From Paraescarpia echinospica (taxonomy: Eukaryota > Annelida > Polychaeta > Sabellida > Siboglinidae), in NCBI GenBank assembly GCA_020002185.1, contig CM034541.1, forward strand, positions 54,223,526-54,287,525: a DNA stretch of 64,000 bases. Reading direction: 5' to 3'. The position numbers and the translations under genes were made by a program. Below the pieces are notes generated by a model. It saw only the letters and a program-made list of their open reading frames with translations. It had not been told where the DNA came from and did no database searches. Positions 60,266 through 64,000 of this stretch are shown here, one piece after another (within the stretch, counting starts at the first letter, position 1; the number at the start of each line of letters is the position of its first letter).

Positions 60266-63200
60266 ATTAAAGCGATTCTTTGATAATTGTAATATCTTTG
60301 TAATGTACGCAATTATTACATAATCCTGTTAATATGATTATTTAATGTAATTCTATGCCTTTAATTCATTAGAATTATGTTTTATTATTAACTAATGACC
60401 CTGACAATATATCGAAAAAATAACTGCGCATACGCGGAGTTTCCACTTTGGCCCCATCTTCACTATCCGTATAAAGCATGTTCATGAATATTCGGGACTG
60501 TCCGTCAGACTTCGATTAGCTACGCCGAGTTAATAGATGTAAGAAATACGTCATCAACATGTGTGTATTTGAATTAGCCACCGCCATGCGAATGAGTCGT
60601 GACCGCTAAAATGATCAAAATGAAACGTGGACCAGCTGCTGTTTAAGTCACAGATTTAGCAAAGAAAACAAGGAGAATATATATGGAATAAACGGAGAAT
60701 GAACATAGCGACAGTTCATGACAGACGGATTGATTTAAAAGAAAAAACACCACCTCTCCATGCACGAAGCCGCCGATGGCGACGCCGGTGTCATATTGAA
60801 TGATTGGCATTGTTTTTGTTGAATATAAAAAAAACTATGGTACTATCATGTTCCTTTTTTCACTAGGTACATCTGGCTATTTTTGAAGTGAAGTTTTAAT
60901 GAAACGTTTAGAAAACAGAAACTCAACTGAAGCCGAGAAACATTCAATAATGACACCATTTTATTTCCACCATAAATTCAGCTGCTATTTCCATAAGCAG
61001 TATAGATACATTATACACCACACGAAGTAATTTACCATATTAAAATAGCAGAGGTGGTTGTGTACTTTTCTATCTACATAAGGTTTAATTTTAGTTTGAA
61101 AAATGTAGATCTATAAAGAGCATAATAATATTATTGTCGACAAAATATTAAAATATATTGCGTCAGTGTAAAAACGTCAGTGTGTCCCTCCATACACATT
61201 TTTAAAACGTTTTATTTTGTTCTGGGAGTGCAATAATTATTTGTTCTGCCCATCATTTAGAGTAAAAGATATTGAATTTGTTTCTGTCGAACTCCTGTTT
61301 CGTTAACAAATAAAATGGCCATTGTATGATGGAAATAAAGTTATAAAATTACAAAACTTTAAAAGTAACGCATATTCTAAAACACTGTTTTCATTCATCA
61401 TTGGTGTATTTAACTTAAGAAGATCCATAAAACATTTTGAATGTTGTGGAACATTTATATTTTATGAATTTTCAAAATTATTGTAAAAGCAACTTTATCG
61501 ACACCTTTTTATACACTATGTAACAATATCACTTAATGACGTCTCCCCAGAAAGTAGAATAACAGGCCGCTCTCGGGTCGCGGCAGCCACGTTTAATAAA
61601 GTTTGGTTTAGTAGAACTGTCGTCTCTGCTCTGCTTGAATATACTAACGTCTATACAGTGAGGCCCAAGCAAATATTGTAACACACTACTCCCACTTAAC
61701 ACAAACTTGTTTCAACAAATTTGGAAGAATATGCTGTAGAACACAATCCAAACATGTTTAGCATAAGAAAACATAATTTTATTAGGCCTATGTACTCCTA
61801 CTTTACAACATAATGACGGGATGATGTGCATTGGGATACACAAATCGATTGATTGCACAAATCCATTTGAAACATGTAGTGATGTACATATTCCCAGAAG
61901 AAGCCACATGGAACTAATGTAGCAGAACAAAGTCAGACATCTTCTTCACTACTGTGTCAGTTAACATATTGTCCTATTAATAGCACTGCTATGCATTTTG
62001 ATACACAAAGCTATTAGATGCACACATCCATTTGAAACTCGAAGTGAGCACAGAACAGAATGGGGCAGAACAGAGTCAGACATCATCTTATGTCTGTGAT
62101 CCATTGTCCAATTAATGGCACTGTTAAGTAGAGCTCTTCAATCTCCTCTTTCCATCAGCTCAGCTATTTCAAATGTTTCTGCAAATAAACGAAGTTGAAT
62201 TTAGGAAACTGAGCCTAAATATGAGTTAACTAACTCAACACTGTGCAGGTTAATTCAGTTTAGATATTGGATTATGGGACTTATCACCAAGTGTACAGCT
62301 GGCTAAATTGAAAAGAAATACAAGAGAACCTTGTTATGTTTATTCAGTGAGACTAAAATCCCAATCCATTACGTTGGCCAACTTTTAATTTAGTTCTATA
62401 TAATTACCTGTATACATTGGTCATGTACAGTGCTCTCCAGATAACTCAAACTCACACAAGTTGATTTTTGCTAAGTTAAGTCAATCTTTTCCCCGGTCCA
62501 GGACAAAGGTCCCAATAAGGGGACCTTCTGATAACTTTCTAGTTATCAGAAATTCTACTTATCAGTATTGTCATGGGTCCCTGGAGGTTCGACCTTATCC
62601 AGAGTGCACTGCATCTTTTCCTTTATTCTTGTTGGTCTAATAATTAATGTTGTATATAATTATACATATGGGCCAGTCTCGTGAAAAGTGTACAGTAACG
62701 GTAAAGTAACATGTCAAAAATAAATGTTTAATTTGTTTTTAGCGAGTACTATTATTACCAAATGTGCTATTCACATGAAGCAGCGTAACTTCATCTGATC
62801 TATTATTATATTTTTAAAATATGTATTCATGGATAAAAACTTGTTTACATTGAATGATGACATGCCAGCCAGGTTTACTAACAATCGTAGCTGTAGCATT
62901 AAAAGGGTCTGTGAACGTACGAATCTCACATTTTCATGTTTCGATTCAAATAAATGGGGAAACGGGGATTTTTCTAAAACGGCTGACTGGAATTTGGAAA
63001 GGCAAGACCCGTAGCCGTAGACGTCATAGCTGTCACTATACAGTGCATATGTCTACAAATTGCTTATTTACAATTCCATTGCTTGAATCAACTCACCTCG
63101 GAATCAGACATGTTAGCTGTGTGTGTGACGTCACCGGTCTTTGTGTGGGTCACTGCGCGTGCATGAATATTCATTATACTCGGGCTGCAGAATTAATCAT

Positions 63201-63388
63201 CCACGTGGCAGCAAGCTCAAAAGGATTCGCGTAAACACAATTGTTTATCGGCTTTTTGAGCAGATAACACTCATATTATGCATAAACATGCAAGACACAA
63301 ATAGCAAAGAAAGTACTTATGGGAAATTATCACGTTTTGGTGCAGTATAGCTCGAATGCAGATTAGCTTACAACGAATCGCTTTAAGG
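60266..63388. mobile_element. 3.1-kb element with TTAAAGCGATTC terminal inverted repeats
   Basis: Left end TTAAAGCGATTCTTTG; right end CAACGAATCGCTTTAA. The outer ~470 bp (left) and ~220 bp (right) match the 0.63-kb element at 39115-39742. The inner 60740-63165 is AT-rich, has no transposase-like frame and contains a smaller pogo/Tigger-like MITE. It could be a larger non-autonomous form, or a short form that took an insertion. Confidence 0.7.
62428..62612. mobile_element. Pogo/Tigger-like MITE
   Basis: About 185 bp bounded by CAGTGCTCTCCAGATAACTC and, inverted, GACCTTATCCAGAGTGCACTG. CAGT...cTc..gATAA-type ends next to TA are typical of Tigger elements (family knowledge). The interior is itself partly palindromic (AAGGGGACCTTCTGATAAC region). 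Confidence 0.65.
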
Positions 63389-63607
63389 CAACACGCAGTC
63401 GCACAGCATTAATGGAAATAAAATGACGCTCAGTAATATAACAATGTGGATACCCGATTATTCAACTGTCTGTCGATGGGAGATTGTTGATTAATCTACT
63501 AACAGAGGCGCCACGCGGCAGTTCGGTTAACCTTATTGTTTTGTGTATATGATTACAACATTCGATGTGGACCTATCATCACATAACACCATCGTTGTTA
63601 TAATTTC

Positions 63608-64000
63608 GCAACAAAATAGTCGTACACACATACAAGCAAACAGAAATAGTCGTACACACATACAAGCAGACATAAATAGTCGTGCACACATACAAGCAAA
63701 CATAAATAGTCGTACACACATACAAGCAAACATAAATAGTCGTACACACATACAAGCAAACATAAATAGTCGTACACACATACAAGCAAACATAAATAGT
63801 CGTACATACATACAAGCAAACATAAATAGTCGTGCACACATACAAGCAAACAGAAATAGTCGTACACACATACAAGCAAACATAAATAGTCGTACACACA
63901 TACAAGCAAACAGAAATAGTCGTACACACATACAAGAAAACATATATAGTCGTACACACATACAAGCAAACAGAAATAGTCGTACACACATACAAACAAA
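63608..64000. repeat. 30-bp satellite running off the window
   Basis: Thirteen units of AAATAGTCGTACACACATAC plus AAGCAAACAT in perfect 30-bp register with single-base variants (cgtg, cagaa, caga). All minus-strand frames are open as cyclic 10-residue peptides; not coding. Confidence 0.96.

Noticed and set aside
63533..63999. Three minus-strand ORFs of 133-152 codons
   Set aside because: All are readings of the 30-bp satellite.

Overview
The window is animal nuclear DNA. Its genes are split by GT-AG introns, intergenic and intronic sequence is rich in (CA)n/(TG)n tracts, minisatellites, SINEs and degenerate non-LTR retrotransposons, and there is one 1000-N assembly gap (8196-9195). Gene content and repeat style suggest a marine invertebrate, plausibly a mollusc or another lophotrochozoan; this is inference, since no lineage-diagnostic sequence is present.

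Three protein-coding genes can be read. (1) A semaphorin on the minus strand occupies 250-36368. Ten exons encode about 326 residues of a sema domain, and every exon junction is in phase. Its 5' end (signal peptide) is not identified, and its 3' end (rest of sema, PSI and beyond) lies off the left edge. (2) An adenosine-receptor-like class A GPCR, also on the minus strand (9621-24424, three coding exons, 297 aa), lies entirely inside one 21.6-kb semaphorin intron (7916-29502). (3) A monocarboxylate transporter of the SLC16 family lies on the plus strand (51090-59778, six coding exons, 629 aa). None of these genes appears whole in any single open reading frame; they were assembled from exon-sized open blocks with splice signals and family motifs.

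Layout: 0.25-7.9 kb, semaphorin exons 6-10; 8.1-9.6 kb, CA tract, gap and a 67-bp minisatellite running up to the GPCR stop codon; 9.6-24.4 kb, the nested GPCR, whose first intron holds an antisense AT-rich LINE (about 11-14.7 kb), three minisatellite blocks or satellites and two SINEs; 26.3-28.0 kb, a decayed LINE with a restriction-like endonuclease (R2/NeSL/Hero type); 29.5-36.4 kb, semaphorin exons 1-5 interrupted by 38-bp and 23-bp minisatellites and by large palindromic elements; 36.5-49 kb, no confident gene, with dispersed repeats, a MITE, an RTE-like remnant, a tetranucleotide cluster and a 1.7-kb 42-bp satellite; 49.2-60.2 kb, the transporter with its 5' region and 3' flank; 60.3-63.4 kb, a long TIR element; 63.6-64 kb, a 30-bp satellite running off the edge.

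The most unusual points are the same-strand nested receptor, a family of about 1.65-kb near-perfect palindromes whose arms each carry a tRNA-like A/B-box module, and the repeated placement of UG-repeat tracts (in transcript sense) next to splice sites of all three genes. Semaphorin and adenosine signalling are not known to me to be linked through such a nested arrangement, so no functional partnership is claimed.
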